From positions 41,643,394 to 41,707,393 of the forward strand of contig CAIIXF020000005.1 in NCBI GenBank assembly GCA_903813345.2: 64,000 nucleotides of DNA. Reading direction: 5' to 3'. Both the position numbers and the translations under genes were made by a program. The notes under the pieces were generated by a model, which saw nothing but the letters and a program-made list of their open reading frames with translations, was not told the DNA's origin and made no database searches. Origin of the DNA: Owenia fusiformis. Lineage: Eukaryota > Annelida > Polychaeta > Sabellida > Oweniidae. This document shows, in pieces, positions 63,801 to 64,000 of this stretch (positions are counted from its first letter, which is position 1; each line of letters opens with the position of its first letter).

Positions 63801-63885
63801 TGATATTTGTACATCTTCGTTGGAAGGTGCTTGGTTGGTGAAGATCTGGCGTCTAAAAGTGCTTGTTGCTTCATGGCTGCCTCTC
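57837..63885 (-). CDS. VGLL4: Vestigial-like 4 (TEAD-binding Tondu protein) with three Tondu motifs, 5' partial
   Basis: Exons 63690-63885, 60488-60858, 58849-59007 and 57837-58099 join in phase. From the first Met (63874) there are 325 residues, but the codons before it read GEAAM after a clean acceptor. Vertebrate VGLL4 has GEAA at an exon junction, so a coding first exon probably lies beyond 64000. Tondu motifs, which bind TEAD/Scalloped, are DIEEHFRRSLG (about 192), SVDDHFKKALGENTWSKI (240-257) and SVDDHFAKALGTTWLKI (271-287). Vertebrate VGLL4 and fly Tgi have two. KSVITCAP at 163 matches a conserved VGLL4 block. PLNLS (137-141) fits the CtBP-binding consensus. The C-terminus is Pro/Ser-rich. 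VGLL4 competes with YAP/Yorkie for TEAD in the nucleus and dampens Hippo-regulated growth. The last exon's acceptor is preceded by tandem copies of itself. Confidence 0.9.
58074..58335 (-). repeat. 65-base tandem repeat of the last VGLL4 acceptor
   Basis: Four copies spaced exactly 65 bases (phase markers at 58091, 58156, 58221 and 58286). On the minus strand each carries TTTTGACTTCTTCCAG or a close variant, followed by a G-(G/T)-C/T-TCTGTAGATGACCAT exon start. The copy nearest the exon is the true one; the upstream three would encode SVDDHFKSI and then stop. Confidence 0.85.
61677..61690. repeat. Run of 14 G in a purine-rich tract
   Basis: Fourteen G bases inside a roughly 70-base G/A-only stretch in a VGLL4 intron; possible triplex or quadruplex former. 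Confidence 0.9.
62656..63289. mobile_element. TGTCACYACC-type MITE with another element nested inside
   Basis: The outer part (ATGTCACTACCTACCATTT, then AAAGTTGGAGACCATAACA) matches the element at 32957-33080 and resumes at 63262 with ACTATGTCACCACTTGTG. The interruption is the element at 62752-63261. It lies in the VGLL4 intron between the first two exons in the window. Confidence 0.65.
62752..63261. mobile_element. Nested element with GGAGAGGTTAAGC ends
   Basis: GGAGAGGTTAAGC at the left faces GCTTAACCTCTCC at the right, 510 bases apart. The interior is richer in CG (GAACGCAAAGG, ATGCGCGCTTAG) than its surroundings, suggesting a recent arrival. I cannot define a target duplication. Confidence 0.65.
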
Positions 63886-64000
63886 CTGAAAGTACAGAAA
63901 ATAAAGACACTTTAAAAAACACATAAAAACATTTGAATCTAAATTTTGAAGAAACATATTTTCAAAGTTTACATTACTTCACCCTTTTCATGGTATTATT

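Overview
The window is AT-rich nuclear DNA from an animal. Genes are split by GT-AG introns, proteins are metazoan-type (Hmx homeobox, Vestigial-like 4, RPAP3, TMEM229), and introns and spacers are packed with short inverted-repeat transposons and decayed retroelements. An invertebrate is most likely; I cannot name the phylum from sequence alone.

Layout: (1) About 1.6-9.3 kb holds two tandem five-exon genes for small secreted six-cysteine proteins. Each ends in a nearly invariant 22-residue tail behind a Lys-Arg site. I do not recognise the family; it is the best candidate here for an undescribed secreted-peptide system. The first copy carries a nested foldback transposon in intron 2 and a LINE scrap in intron 4. 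(2) About 9.3-23 kb is a gene-poor stretch of MITE-like elements, a retroelement integrase remnant, a poly-C tract and possible regulatory DNA upstream of the next gene. (3) 23.7-25.7 kb is a two-exon Hmx/NKX5 homeobox gene on the plus strand. (4) About 26-37 kb is gene-poor, with further foldbacks. (5) 37.1-37.6 kb (minus) is a TMEM229-type membrane protein, head to head with RPAP3 (38.2-46.3 kb, plus) across a short promoter with a perfect NRF1-type palindrome. RPAP3 has ten coding exons and only one of the two TPR domains of the vertebrate protein. (6) 47.7-51.2 kb is a 3.4-kb long inverted repeat that ends about 60 bp past the stop codon of (7) a three-exon PRD-like homeobox gene (51.2-53.3 kb, minus) with a CtBP-type PLDLS motif. 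(8) 53.7-56.8 kb is tandem-repeat rich, including an array whose unit is full of nuclear-receptor half-sites. (9) 57.8-63.9 kb (minus) is Vestigial-like 4 with three Tondu motifs rather than two; its 5' end lies beyond the window.

Three genes are developmental regulators (Hmx, the PRD-like factor, VGLL4) and RPAP3 is an HSP90/R2TP assembly factor; nothing shows that they act as one pathway. A recurring theme is reiterated splice acceptors: RPAP3 exon 3 and the last VGLL4 exon are each preceded by tandem copies of their own intron end plus exon start. Exon coordinates were read by eye from splice motifs and reading phase, without transcripts.
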